Source: Entomomonas sp945283395 (GTDB taxonomy: Bacteria > Pseudomonadota > Gammaproteobacteria > Pseudomonadales > Pseudomonadaceae). From it: a DNA stretch of 64,000 nucleotides. The notes below the pieces were generated by a model. It had not been told where the DNA came from, did no database searches, and worked only from the letters and a program-made list of their open reading frames with translations. The position numbers and the translations under genes were made by a program. Where the stretch lies: assembly GCA_946480835.1 (NCBI GenBank), contig CAMLLC010000001.1, forward strand, positions 310,001-374,000, in the 5' to 3' direction. This document shows positions 28,010 through 37,238 of the stretch, one piece after another. How positions within the stretch are numbered: position 1 is the stretch's first letter; every line of letters starts with the position of its first letter.

Positions 28010-28257
28010 CTTTTGTTGCGGTCATAAATCCGACTGCTCGAGTCTGACAACTCGATAGATGCGTAACACGAAACTTAATATTTTGTGGGAAGGTTTTTTG
28101 CCTTAAGTTATGGTTAGTCGTACACGGGACGCCTTTTGGATGTACTGATCTACGTTTCTATCGGTTTGTCAGCCCGTGTTCGGCTATCCGCCTTATTATT
28201 AATATGCTTTATATGCGGTAGTCTCTGGTTAATAATGGATATAGCGGGGTGCGCTTT
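28010..28257 (+). ncRNA. Candidate structured RNA leader, P4-CI/C4 immunity-like
   Basis: This non-coding stretch is much richer in G and C than its surroundings. It has two distant segments, 28044-28059 (CTGACAACTCGATAGA) and 28157-28172 (TCTATCGGTTTGTCAG), complementary at 14 of 16 positions. A second pair is ACACGGG (28122-28128) with CCCGTGT (28173-28179), and the latter can alternatively pair with the GTAACACGAA region. A TTATTAA/TTAATAA stem lies just before the ORF at 28258. Alternative long-range pairings upstream of a small gene are how the phage P4 CI and P1 C4 antisense RNAs enforce immunity. The assignment is by architecture only. Confidence 0.35.
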
Positions 28258-28461
28258 ATGTTTAATAATGAATTATTCAAACTTAAGTCAGAAAATGTAA
28301 CCTTATTACAGGCCATGCAAATTTTCTTAAATGTAAGAGAAGTAGAAGAACTAAATTTATTACTTTATGAGTATATTGAAGCTTATCTTGCTAATCACGT
28401 TAACCATGAGCTTACAAATATAATCTATGAGGTAAAAATTCAATTTAATAGATTAAAATAA
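28258..28461 (+). CDS. Small hypothetical protein downstream of the structured leader
   Basis: It has 67 residues from ATG 28258; a GTG three codons earlier is possible. The protein is acidic and helical (LLQAMQIFLNVREVEELNLLLYEYIEAYL) with no Cys or membrane span. It resembles small dimeric phage or satellite regulators only in size. No recognisable family. Its place directly after the candidate immunity RNA suggests its expression is controlled by that RNA. Confidence 0.5.
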   Translation: MFNNELFKLKSENVTLLQAMQIFLNVREVEELNLLLYEYIEAYLANHVNHELTNIIYEVKIQFNRLK

Positions 28462-28631
28462 TTCTAGTAAATAGTGATGACAGCCACTTAATATAATAGT
28501 TAAACTTTTCATTAAGCAAAATTATTTTAGAATTGTTATATCTACTTGATAGTGATGTAAAGCTAGTTAATTAAACAAAATTTTACCCAGTTATAGAATA
28601 GATAGCAGCCAAGATAAGCTACTTAATAAGA

Positions 28632-29849
28632 TTATTGATGACCTGTTAGCATTTGGTATTGAATAAGGGCTTGTTCACTGGCCAATTCATATTGCGGATA
28701 TAAACTAAGCAGCTCTATATGAAGTTCCAGACTTTGTTGACTATAGCTTATAGCTTCTTGTCTATAACCATTTTTTACTAAGTAATAGGCTAGTTGATAA
28801 AATACATAAGCACAGTTGGCTTGTTTTATTTCATCGGTAGGATCTGGTGCAAGCAATGCCTGAAAAATATCACTGGCTTGCTTGAACAGTTGTTGCATTA
28901 AAGGTAAGTTAAAACTTGCCTTCAAATATTTTGCCAGCTGCTTAAGACAAGTCATATAGAGATAACCTGTAAAGCTCATGGAATCTTTGTTATAACGTTC
29001 AAGGCATAGCTCAATAATGTGTTGATTACAACTTATTAGCTCTGCTAAATTTTGTTGAGCTACCAGAAATTGGTTATAACGGATAAGGATATTGGCATAT
29101 AATCGCTCAGAATTATTACTTTGTTCATAAAGTTGCTGATACAGGGTGAGTGCCTCTTTATAGTAAGCCGCAATACTCTGTGGATTATCTAAAGGTTTAG
29201 GTAATTGGCTGACTAACAGCAGATAATTGCTTAAACAATAAAGATATTGTTGTCGTTGTTCGATGTTATGAGTTTGTTGCATAGCCATTTTACTAATTTG
29301 CAGCATTTCTTGACTGACAGTTAGCGCTTGCTGAAGATTCTCAGTTTTTTCTAATTTATTAATATGGCTTCCTAATGCAGTAAGATAACCGTTATTAGTA
29401 ATCTCTAATTGGCTATTAGCTAATTCTTCTTTGGAAAGTACATCTTGTTGCCGCTTGTTTAGATCTTGCCTACTGTTTGCCTCAAAAAGGGCATAATCCA
29501 TTAAAGCATCAGCATAATCTACAGCGTATTGTGTTAATTGCTGCTCGTTTAAACTCTCATATGTAGCTAGTAATTGTTTAAAATAAAAAACCAATTGTTC
29601 ATTATTATTAGTTTGTTGCAAAAACCTAATATAATTTTTAAGTGTTTTTAGGTAATCATCTACATAGCTAACTGGGTCTTGTTGGTATTGTAAGCTAGCA
29701 GTAATAAGCTGTTGCTCTTGTAAGCTACATTGTGGAGCGGGAATAGTCAGAACCGGAATGTACTCAATAGATTGAGCATTAAAATTAGGATCTTGAGGGG
29801 TACATTTTAGTTGTTCACTAAAACGATGTTGGGTAGCTTTAACTGTCAT
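28632..29849 (-). CDS. TPR-like helical repeat protein, unknown role
   Basis: It has 405 residues, rich in Gln, Leu and Tyr, organised in helix pairs of about 40 residues from residue 60 to the end (e.g. YKEALTLYQQLYEQSNNSERLYANILIRYNQFL and AYYLVKNGYRQEAISYSQQSLELHIELL), consistent with tetratricopeptide-type repeats used for protein binding. There is no signal peptide or membrane span, so it should be cytosolic. It lies inside the block that splits the prophage, with no obvious partner. The function is not recognised. Confidence 0.7.
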   Translation of the reverse strand: MTVKATQHRFSEQLKCTPQDPNFNAQSIEYIPVLTIPAPQCSLQEQQLITASLQYQQDPVSYVDDYLKTLKNYIRFLQQTNNNEQLVFYFKQLLATYESLNEQQLTQYAVDYADALMDYALFEANSRQDLNKRQQDVLSKEELANSQLEITNNGYLTALGSHINKLEKTENLQQALTVSQEMLQISKMAMQQTHNIEQRQQYLYCLSNYLLLVSQLPKPLDNPQSIAAYYKEALTLYQQLYEQSNNSERLYANILIRYNQFLVAQQNLAELISCNQHIIELCLERYNKDSMSFTGYLYMTCLKQLAKYLKASFNLPLMQQLFKQASDIFQALLAPDPTDEIKQANCAYVFYQLAYYLVKNGYRQEAISYSQQSLELHIELLSLYPQYELASEQALIQYQMLTGHQ

Positions 29850-30291
29850 TGAGATTACATTTTTTGACCCGATTGATAAATTAATTATAAGTTTTAATTA
29901 TAATGCGACTAAGACCATAGATTCAAGATGCATATCGAAAACTATCAACCCTTTATTGCTAACTTTAGTAGCATTCACTTTTTTAGCATGAAAAACATAA
30001 AGTTAGATGCTCTGATTTTGTTATAAACAATAGACTTTTAAGCATGTTAAGCCAAGCAGCGCAAAATATATTACTTATTATTATTGCAGTTACTAATAGG
30101 TCACAATAATCAAGGATAATTTAAAAAATAGCAAAGTAGGATAAATGAAAACTAAACAAGATTAACTAAACCAAGCTCATCATTCTAAAATAATACTAGT
30201 TAGCTTTGCACCTTATGGCACAAAGCACTAACCTATCTTGCCATTGCCTTACCTTAATGTTAAAGAATACTAACATAACGTGAGGTAATTT
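29850..30291. other. Gene-free spacer upstream of the TPR gene
   Basis: About 440 bases without a credible ORF. It should contain the promoter of the 28632-29849 gene near its left end and the 3' end of padC transcription on its right. No clear terminator hairpin was found. Confidence 0.4.
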
Positions 30292-30813
30292 TTATTTATC
30301 TTGCAAAAAATCACCAGGCAACTGACCAGGCGGCATGTTAATGACTGAATCATTATCAGGCCCTTCATTTTTCATATAGGTTACTTTAGCAAATTCAGGT
30401 ATTACAATATAAGGGTAAGCAGGCCCTTCATCTCTAAGCCTTAGCATATCTTCGATAAACTCATTTTGATAACAAATAGTTTTTTCTGGGTGCTGACCTT
30501 CTCCTGCAATCCATTGAGGAAAGAAAATAGTACCGTGAATCACCTTTCTAGATAAATCAAACAGTAAACTCACACAAGTGCCTGTAGGCTCATGCCAATC
30601 TACTTTATAAATGCCAGGAGCAAATTGCACCGCATGCATTGTTTGCTGAGTTACCCATCGTCCACCTACTAAACCTTTATGGATTCGATAGTCACAGGTA
30701 TTATTATTTCTGGCATACCATTCATATTTCCAACCATTATCATAGGTATAAACAAAATGTGTTCCTACAAAATCAGATAAATCATTGCTCATATCATTAA
30801 TATCTTTGGTCAT
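30292..30813 (-). CDS. padC: Phenolic acid decarboxylase
   Basis: PadC removes CO2 from p-coumaric, ferulic and caffeic acids to give vinylphenols, without a cofactor, detoxifying plant phenolics in the cytosol. The 173-residue protein covers the whole family: FVGTHFVYTYDNGWKYEWYARN, the catalytic DYRIHKGLVGGRWV segment with Tyr and Arg, VDWHEPTGTCVSL, GTIFFPQW, CYQNEFIEDM and VIPEFAKVTYM. An ATG at 30813 precedes a short extra N-terminus (MTKDINDMSNDLS) relative to Bacillus PadC. It is divergent from a LysR regulator 226 bases away, implying phenolic-acid-responsive control. Confidence 0.93.
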   Translation of the reverse strand: MTKDINDMSNDLSDFVGTHFVYTYDNGWKYEWYARNNNTCDYRIHKGLVGGRWVTQQTMHAVQFAPGIYKVDWHEPTGTCVSLLFDLSRKVIHGTIFFPQWIAGEGQHPEKTICYQNEFIEDMLRLRDEGPAYPYIVIPEFAKVTYMKNEGPDNDSVINMPPGQLPGDFLQDK

Positions 30814-31039
30814 ACATCAATCCTCGTATATCAATAACAAACAGGAATAGTCTTAGACAAAGGCTACTTCTTGCCAGACAACTTAAAACTATTGCAAGCT
30901 AGCTGCTAGCTACCCTCTTATTGATTTCTTTCAATAAGGCTATAGTTTTGAACAAAAAAGATTATAATATCTAAAAAATTAATTTTAAAATGTATTTAAT
31001 TGATTAAAATAATCTAGAAAATAGATAATAGGTGGCTAA
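30814..31039. promoter_or_regulatory. Divergent padC / LysR-type regulator promoter region
   Basis: 226 bases between divergent starts. An interrupted repeat ATTTTAA...TTAAAAT (about 30979-31007) lies close to the regulator gene and fits the LysR-type pattern of a dyad near the regulator start. The precise operator cannot be fixed by eye. Confidence 0.4.
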
Positions 31040-31939
31040 ATGTTAACTACTACCCTAGAGCAATGGCTAATTTTACAAACGGTTATAGAAGAAGGTAGCT
31101 TTGCTAAAGCAGGTACCAAACTCTATAAGAGCCAATCAAGTATCAGTTATAACATAAAATGTTTGCAAGATAGCTTAGGTATAGCATTACTGCAAACCGT
31201 TGGCAAAAAGGCACAACTTACCGAGTCAGGCAGTTTCTTATTAGCCGAAGCCAAGCATTTAATAGACTTACAACGTCGCTTAGAGCTTCATGCTAAAATG
31301 CTTAAAGAGGGCAATAAGACACAAATTCGCTTAGCTGTTGATACAGTATTCTCTAAAGAAATCCTTTTTAATAGCTTAGCGCTTTGTTATAGAACACACC
31401 CTGAGGTAACAGTGCATATTACCGAACTATTAAAAACCGAAGCAGTAGATTATTTAGAAAAACAACAATTTGATCTCTATATTATATATTTACCGGAAAT
31501 ACTAAACCATCTGGGTAATTTTTTATTAGATATTGATTTTGTTGCAGTGGCTCACCATGAACATCCACTGGCTCAGCAACCTAATCCTATTAGTACAGCT
31601 GTGTTAACAAGTTATCCGTTAGTTAGCATCAAAAACTTAGACAGTAACAGCCCGTTGGATAGTTATGGAACTAATTGGAGTTTTTCAAGTATTGATGCCG
31701 CTATCAGCGCTGTTACTCATAAATTGGGTTATGCTTGGCTACCATTAGAAAAAATAACCCCGTTGTTGACAAAAGGTATTTTGAAACGCCTCAGACTAGA
31801 GCAAGATATGACCAGAAAAACACCTATTTATATCGTTTATGGTAATAGACATGATGTGTATGACAAAGTTATTCAAGACTATATCCATATCTTACGTGAT
31901 TGTGTAAATCCTAATAAAATACGCAATAAGCTACATTAG
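31040..31939 (+). CDS. LysR-type transcriptional regulator, likely of padC
   Basis: It has 299 residues. An N-terminal winged helix-turn-helix (LEQWLILQTVIEEGSFAKAGTKLYKSQSSISYNIKCLQDSLGIALLQ) is followed by the LysR effector-binding domain (residues 90-295). Divergence from padC is the usual arrangement for LysR pairs and suggests it senses a hydroxycinnamic acid and activates padC, probably also repressing itself. That padC regulators are often PadR-type makes a LysR partner somewhat unusual. The specific ligand is inference. Confidence 0.9.
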   Translation: MLTTTLEQWLILQTVIEEGSFAKAGTKLYKSQSSISYNIKCLQDSLGIALLQTVGKKAQLTESGSFLLAEAKHLIDLQRRLELHAKMLKEGNKTQIRLAVDTVFSKEILFNSLALCYRTHPEVTVHITELLKTEAVDYLEKQQFDLYIIYLPEILNHLGNFLLDIDFVAVAHHEHPLAQQPNPISTAVLTSYPLVSIKNLDSNSPLDSYGTNWSFSSIDAAISAVTHKLGYAWLPLEKITPLLTKGILKRLRLEQDMTRKTPIYIVYGNRHDVYDKVIQDYIHILRDCVNPNKIRNKLH

Positions 31940-32526
31940 TCAAATTAGCTTTAATGCAACAAAATTCCTTCTGTTAGTAGGAAAATTATTCCAGTTACTG
32001 CACGCCAATGTTACAAGCCTTATTATTTTTTTAATAAAAATAACGTGTGCTTTGCTAAAAATCCCTTTAGGTATTGGTATATTTGCATCCAATTGTAGCT
32101 GTTATTTGGACTCCTTTAAGGTGTATGTATCTATGTGCGTTCTGAGCGGTTTATTAACTGTTATACAGCCTCGCTTCTATGTACTAAAAAAATGGGTAAC
32201 TTTTTACAACTAAAATAGAAGCAATAAGCAGCAGCCCCAAGCCTAGTGTTACTCAAGCGCTATATTTCACTAAAATAAGATGTAATAGATTAGGTTAAAA
32301 AATAGCTCGACTAACTAATACAAAGGCTAGATGACCACCAATATAGCTTAATACCTAGAACACGAGCAAGTTAGCTGGATATTAGTCAACCTACCAGTTA
32401 ACCACACCTCTTTAGGTTAACAAGCCCTTGTATGAGACAATGCCTTGTTAACCTAGAAAAAACAACTTTTCAATCCTTATCAACTTAGCTTGCCCTTAAT
32501 AAGTCTTCTAGATAAGGGCTTAAACA
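31940..32526. other. Gene-free junction DNA where the phage capsid gene should be
   Basis: About 590 bases between the LysR gene and the eroded scaffold end, with no credible ORF. The expected major-capsid gene is absent. A 12-bp perfect inverted repeat (TAGGTTAACAAG / CTTGTTAACCTA) lies at 32413-32455 with an inner TTGT/ACAA stem, possibly a terminator or a recombination scar. Confidence 0.5.
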
Positions 32527-33315
32527 TTAGCTGATAACACCATTGCCATAAGTCGTTTGATAATATTGTCGCACTTGCTCATGGACACTTTTATGGTCTG
32601 GATGGCTTGGATTACGGTAGGCTTCACTCATCATCAGTTTTTTTACATCTTCTACTTAATAACCCAACGATCTGCCAATACCAGCATCCTCTTGTAAGGT
32701 TTTACCTATGTTAGCTAATAACTTAATCACTATTGGATTATTTCCTATTTCATCTATGCGTTGTAAATTATCAGGCGAAGCATAACGTTGAAAAGCTTGG
32801 TAAGCCACTGTTAAATTACTATTAAACTCACGTTCATTAGTCCACACCTGACTGAGTGAATTATAGGCATCCTCTATATTAAGCTCTTTACCCATTTGCG
32901 CTAATTCAGGTAATCGCTCAGCATATTCACTAAGCACAAATTCTAATTGCTTTTGGGTCATGCCTAATTCGTGGGCTTTCTTAAGAAACTTGATATTTTC
33001 AGGTTCTTGTTTAAAATCATCAAATGAAAGTAACTCAGAATGTAAATCAATGTCATAATCTTCCACTTGGCGAGGCGGAATATCTCCCGACCCTAGCCGT
33101 TTTTCTAAATGATTGTAACCTTCAGATAATTTCCGTGCACTTTGCTCTAAGTATAAACTACCATCTTGCTTAACTACCTGATATTTTTCTGGCATAAAAG
33201 TTTGAGGTTGCGCAACTTCTGAACCAGTAAATATAGACCCACCACTTCTGGCATTACCTAGAGCCTCGTCACTAGTTGCTACTTGTTGATAATAACTTAG
33301 CTGTTTATTCATCAT
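32527..33315 (-). pseudogene. Phage capsid scaffolding protein, late nonsense codon
   Basis: A helical, charged protein from ATG 33315 (GGAG 6 bases upstream) with MMNKQLSYYQQVATSDEAL, PEKYQVVKQDGSLYLEQSARK and LGMTQKQLEFVLSEYAE. It sits right after the portal and Bbp19 genes, the position of podovirus scaffold genes. TAA at 32656-32658 stops it at GRSLGY, but the same frame continues for 42 codons (VEDVKKLMMSEAYRNPSHPD ... TTYGNGVIS) to TAA 32527. A single stop mutation removed the C-terminal capsid-binding end. Confidence 0.75.
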
Positions 33316-33526
33316 CAGATACTCCATTAGCTCTATTAATTCGTGAAAGAATGAAATCTATAACACTACGCTGCCCAGCTCGGTAGTAAGTTTTGATAGC
33401 AGCATTATGTTCATCAAAAGAAGGTGGTAAGGTGAAGCGTTTAACTAAATCTTCTAAAATAGCCTCGCCACCAACCGTTTCTTGAAAAAGACGTTTATAA
33501 TCTTGATTTGTTAATTCTTTATTCAT
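33305..33526 (-). CDS. Small phage protein, Bbp19-like
   Basis: It has 73 residues overlapping the portal gene by 4 bases and the scaffold start by 11. The pattern LFQETVGGEAILEDLVKRFTLPPSF and AGQRSVIDFILSRI matches the Bbp19-type proteins found between portal and scaffold in BPP-1-like podoviruses (a short helical domain with an aromatic-Pro turn and a GxRxVxxxI helix). Its molecular role in the virion is not established. It appears intact. Confidence 0.65.
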   Translation of the reverse strand: MNKELTNQDYKRLFQETVGGEAILEDLVKRFTLPPSFDEHNAAIKTYYRAGQRSVIDFILSRINRANGVSDDE

Positions 33527-35097
33527 GCCTCACCTGTTGTCTGATCTTCTAGCATAGATGTTGATGCTTGCTGTTCTAAAGCTTCGGCTCTCTGCTCTCG
33601 CAAAATCTGAACTTGTTGCTCTGTACGCATAACAGACACTGGTACACCTAACGCTTCAGCCGTGAAGCGGGTTGCCTGATCAAAATCGATATTGTCTAAT
33701 ACCGCTTGATTAATTTGAGCGCTTTGCATAGTCATTTGTATGAGATTACTGATGGCGGTAACTTCATCAAATTTCTGAGCACGCGCCAATGGGCTGACAT
33801 ACTTGATAGTTACCAATTTAGTTTGTAAGCTTACTGGCGGTTCACTAAATAAACCTGCTCTATAAGCAATGCCGAAGCAATGTTCAATAAGTGGCTGTAA
33901 ATATTCAGCTTGCATTCGGCCATAGATAGGACCTAACAATTGCCTAATGAGTTGTTGTCTCATATTAACTTCAGTAGCCGTCATAGCTGGACCATCTTGT
34001 GGTTGAAGCAGATCAGCTAACATGATCTTTCTAATTTGGGCTTGTAATTGTTCACATTTAGTAAAAGACACATTAAAATTAGCCCCACTTTGCAATGGTT
34101 TCATGCTATCTACACTATTAGCTACGATAATTTTACGCGGCCCTACCGTAATGGTTTGTGGATTTAAGACCCCGTCATCTTGCGCAATCCACATTCCGCT
34201 AATAGCTAAATCAGCATTTGCTAATTCCATACGTTTAATATCATTTAATGTTTTTGCATCAGGTAAAGCATCAGATACTGGGCCAATGGCATAGACACTC
34301 TGCGGAATCTGCATCCAGCGTGGAATCACTATTGGCATTTCGTTATAGCCACTTTCCCGAACAATATATTGGTTGTCTAGATCAAAATGTATTGAGGCTA
34401 TAGGCAATCTATTCGCTGGCTCACCTTGTTTGCCATTGACTCTTGGAAAAACGGCATGAACAAAATTAAGTTTACTCCTTGGCTCTCGTCTTGCTTGCTG
34501 TTTAACTTTTTCGCTGACTTGCCCAGCAAACTTATTAACCGTCTGCTCGGCGGTTAATTGATAACAGCGATAAACCATATCTATTCGACCATCTGCTCTG
34601 GTGCTATCACAATAAACACTAGCAATCGGCCACAATTGAAAATTAAATGCCCCCTTCTCTTTGTCACTATCAACATACAACACAAACCAACCAGCGCTCA
34701 TTAAGTCTAGATTACCCTCATAAGCTGCGCTATCAAAATTGGAATTATGAATGTTACTCCATAATAAATTAGCGGCTTGATCAAGCCACCTTTTTTCTTC
34801 ATCAGAAGCATTATCTACATCTAATCCGAACCAACGGGCATTAGCTGGAGTTAAACCGCTAATAATAGCACTAGCTTGGGTACGAGCTGCATCTGTTAAA
34901 GTAGAATCTAATAACTGTGCTTTCTTTCTTTGAATACTACTAGAGCTTACTAGCTCATTGTTAAAGCCCGTACCTCGAACTGGGAAAGTATAATCAAAAC
35001 ACTCCTTACAAACTTGTTCATGAGGTTTTCTATCTACCTTTAATACTGCTAATCTATTAATAATTTTATTAGCTAGATTATTCATCTTATTAACCAC
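33523..35097 (-). CDS. Phage head-tail connector / portal protein (T7 gp8-like)
   Basis: It has 524 residues. The portal dodecamer at one capsid vertex is the DNA entry and exit gate and nucleates assembly. Visible features are an N-terminal helical region (PHEQVCKECFDYTFPVRGTGF), GLTPANARWFGLDVDN, the conserved PRWMQIPQSVYAIGPVSDALPDAKTLNDIKRM stem-wing region, and a C-terminal helical barrel (residues 380-500). Length and order match the head-tail-con family. It is the best preserved large phage gene here, overlapping its neighbours by 4 and 8 bases. No terminase lies upstream. Confidence 0.88.
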   Translation of the reverse strand: MVNKMNNLANKIINRLAVLKVDRKPHEQVCKECFDYTFPVRGTGFNNELVSSSSIQRKKAQLLDSTLTDAARTQASAIISGLTPANARWFGLDVDNASDEEKRWLDQAANLLWSNIHNSNFDSAAYEGNLDLMSAGWFVLYVDSDKEKGAFNFQLWPIASVYCDSTRADGRIDMVYRCYQLTAEQTVNKFAGQVSEKVKQQARREPRSKLNFVHAVFPRVNGKQGEPANRLPIASIHFDLDNQYIVRESGYNEMPIVIPRWMQIPQSVYAIGPVSDALPDAKTLNDIKRMELANADLAISGMWIAQDDGVLNPQTITVGPRKIIVANSVDSMKPLQSGANFNVSFTKCEQLQAQIRKIMLADLLQPQDGPAMTATEVNMRQQLIRQLLGPIYGRMQAEYLQPLIEHCFGIAYRAGLFSEPPVSLQTKLVTIKYVSPLARAQKFDEVTAISNLIQMTMQSAQINQAVLDNIDFDQATRFTAEALGVPVSVMRTEQQVQILREQRAEALEQQASTSMLEDQTTGEA

Positions 35098-35335
35098 CTA
35101 AGGTCTGTTTGGTATTACCTTTTTCACCACCTACTGAAAGCAGGCTACTAGCTCTACGTACTTTTTTCTTTTTTGCTATCTCTAAATTAGCTTCCTCCGC
35201 TGCTTTATTTGCAGCATTTTCCGCTTCTTTTTCTGGATCGCTAGTAACCACGTCAGGCGTTTTTGGTTTAGCTGACATGCCTCGAAGGAATTTAAAGCGT
35301 AATGTTTTTTTGAGTAGCTTTCTTGCTCCGCCCAT
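35090..35335 (-). CDS. Small phage protein upstream of the portal
   Basis: It has 81 residues: basic N-terminus (GGARKLLKKTLRFKFLRGM), acidic linker (DPEKEAENAANKAAEEANLEIAKKK) and an end with VRRASSLLSVGGEKGNTKQTLGG. Small proteins with a similar R-A/S-rich, TxxTG-like C-terminus precede the portal gene of T7/BPP-1-like phages. Their function is not known. It overlaps the portal start by 8 bases and shares a TAATG with the preceding gene. Confidence 0.6.
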   Translation of the reverse strand: MGGARKLLKKTLRFKFLRGMSAKPKTPDVVTSDPEKEAENAANKAAEEANLEIAKKKKVRRASSLLSVGGEKGNTKQTLGG

Positions 35336-35574
35336 TATTGTTCTCCTTTAACTAACCAACCCTGCTCAGTTAGTATGAAATGTTGTAAGCCTATTTTATT
35401 AGAGGGTGTAGCTTTATTTATTTGATGAGGGCTTTCAAAAGATTGCTGATTAAATTGTAACGCACGCTCTATAGCCTGCTCTTTATTTCCTAAAAAATCC
35501 TCTAGCCATTGCCCTGTTTGGTCAATAACTCCATAACGCCCTCTAGCTTTATGTTTTGCTTGATATAAAGACAT
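35335..35574 (-). CDS. Small phage protein, function unknown
   Basis: The longest ORF starts at 35649, but the ATG at 35574 has a GAGGG 6 bases upstream and is the better start, giving 79 residues beginning MSLYQAKHKARGRYGVID. The chain is basic at first, then shows DQTGQWLEDFLGNKEQAIERALQF and a Gln/Ser region. No family recognised. It overlaps the next gene by one base, indicating translation from the same late mRNA. It is the right-most gene of the structural remnant. Confidence 0.55.
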   Translation of the reverse strand: MSLYQAKHKARGRYGVIDQTGQWLEDFLGNKEQAIERALQFNQQSFESPHQINKATPSNKIGLQHFILTEQGWLVKGEQ

Positions 35575-35805
35575 AACAACCCTCGCTAATTTGAGAGTTT
35601 TAGTATGGACTAAGGTAATGGTTGGATTTCCAACTCTTGATAGTTCCAAGCTCAGTTAATTATTATTGTTAGGAGAAAGAGCAAAACTAATCCCATTTCT
35701 TTTTACCATGAAAACACTAAAAGATACTCATTAATATGAACGCTTGGCTATTTCAAAACCATAGCCATCTTTAGAAAGGTTTCCACCTTAATAGAATATT
35801 AACTA

Positions 35806-36276
35806 TTACTCTACTCCACCTGATATTTTATGACGTCTATGCCCTACCCCAAAAAGTATTATGCCTAATACCACTAACCAACCAAAAGCCGACCAGTTCA
35901 GGACTGTTTCATCAGCAGGGTCAATACAAGCAATATCGGTTTGCAGCGGATTATAAAGAATATTAATAAGCTCCCTCTCGTTATAGCTTACTTTTACATA
36001 GGATATTTCAGTCTGCTTACTATTCCCATATTTGTCAAAATACTTAACAAGAATACGGGTAGTGCCAGGGCCGTCAGGCTCAGATATTACTTTTGACACC
36101 AACGCCTTAGTCGCCATCCCTTTGCTAGCAAGGTGTTGGTAAGTTTTACTGGCATAAAGTTGTTGTTGTGAAAAATTTGTACATTTGATAGGCTGCTTTA
36201 TAAACAATAAAACAATCCCTAAAATAATACAAATAACTGCTATTACCCTTAAGATCTGACTTACTCTAGTTCTCAT
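35806..36276 (-). CDS. DUF3592-like membrane protein
   Basis: It has 156 residues: one N-terminal span (VIAVICIILGIVLLFI), an extracytoplasmic domain of about 85 residues with GTTRILVKYFDKYGNSKQTEISYVKV and a YNPLQTDIACIDP segment typical of DUF3592, and a C-terminal span (SAFGWLVVLGIILFGVG). The function of the family is unknown. The gene has its own short upstream gap and looks monocistronic. Two Cys in the outer domain could form a disulfide. Confidence 0.7.
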   Translation of the reverse strand: MRTRVSQILRVIAVICIILGIVLLFIKQPIKCTNFSQQQLYASKTYQHLASKGMATKALVSKVISEPDGPGTTRILVKYFDKYGNSKQTEISYVKVSYNERELINILYNPLQTDIACIDPADETVLNWSAFGWLVVLGIILFGVGHRRHKISGGVE

Positions 36277-36890
36277 TTAACTTCCTTACATTTTTTCCTT
36301 GTTAGTGCACCGCCATGGCTAAATAAACCAGCTTGGAATAGCTAAGTTAATTAGTTAAATCAGCTCCTTTATGATAAATCAACTATTATCCTTTATCTAA
36401 TAAATATCAGATAGTTACTTTTGAAACCTAGTAAATTATTTAACTTACCGCTACTGCATTTAACAAACTTCTTAACAGTTTCCTTGTATCTAAAGAAATC
36501 ACCTAGTCACTCCTTAATAGGGTTATTATCTATCTTTATAGAGAAGAACAAAAGTTTATTGCTAGCCAGTATCACAACCAAAACTACCAAACGCTATAAA
36601 TTATCTTGTCAGAACAGGATTATTAACCGCATCATCTCCCATCTTAATAAATAATCATGATAGCGGCTAAAAGCAATCATACAGCGACATAACCCATTGC
36701 TATTAACTATCAGCGCTAGTTACTATTAACGCACAATATGGCAAAGAGTATGATATTAAGCACTATAGACATAATTATAAATATCACCTTATTATTAGTC
36801 CCGCTAATAGTTAGCAGCTTTATTAGTTCAGACACTACCCAACCTAGCACCCCAATATACACTAATATTTCAAGTCCCCAGCTATGCAGA
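36277..36890. other. Gene-poor spacer
   Basis: About 610 bases. A 77-codon ORF starting with TTG at 36421 has no ribosome binding site and no protein-like pattern, so I do not call it. Nothing else recognised. Confidence 0.4.
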
Positions 36891-37082
36891 TTAAAAAATA
36901 ATTAAATAACATTCCATCACAAATACGATTGTCCAGCCCTTAGTAAGTACGCTAAAACTTGTAAAATAATCATTGGTTTCCGCCCTAGCTAAATAAGCAG
37001 CTCCATAGACAGCTAGCGCATCTACCGCAGAAATAACTAATAAAGTGAAGGCTAACGTAATTATCAATAGTAACTTAAACAC
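36891..37082 (-). CDS. Small two-span membrane protein
   Basis: It has 63 residues from GTG 37082, with an AGGAGG 5 bases upstream, which is strong support for translation. Two hydrophobic helices (LLLIITLAFTLLVISAVDAL and TIVFVMECYLIIF) flank a short polar loop (RAETNDYF). No family recognised. It sits just upstream of the first MORN_2 protein and may belong with that island. Confidence 0.55.
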   Translation of the reverse strand: MFKLLLIITLAFTLLVISAVDALAVYGAAYLARAETNDYFTSFSVLTKGWTIVFVMECYLIIF

Positions 37083-37238
37083 TTTTCCCTCCTACTTCCT
37101 TAACAATGCTCACGTCATGTTCCATTATAAGAAATGTTATTAACTATCACAACAATTACATGTAATAATTAATTAATATAACATGTGATTACATTTAATA
37201 CTCATTTTCTTTTTTACGGCATTAGCTGCTAAAGTTAG

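Noticed and set aside
36421..36654. 77-codon ORF with TTG start
   Set aside because: No ribosome binding site, biased composition, and no protein-like pattern; likely chance in AT-rich DNA.
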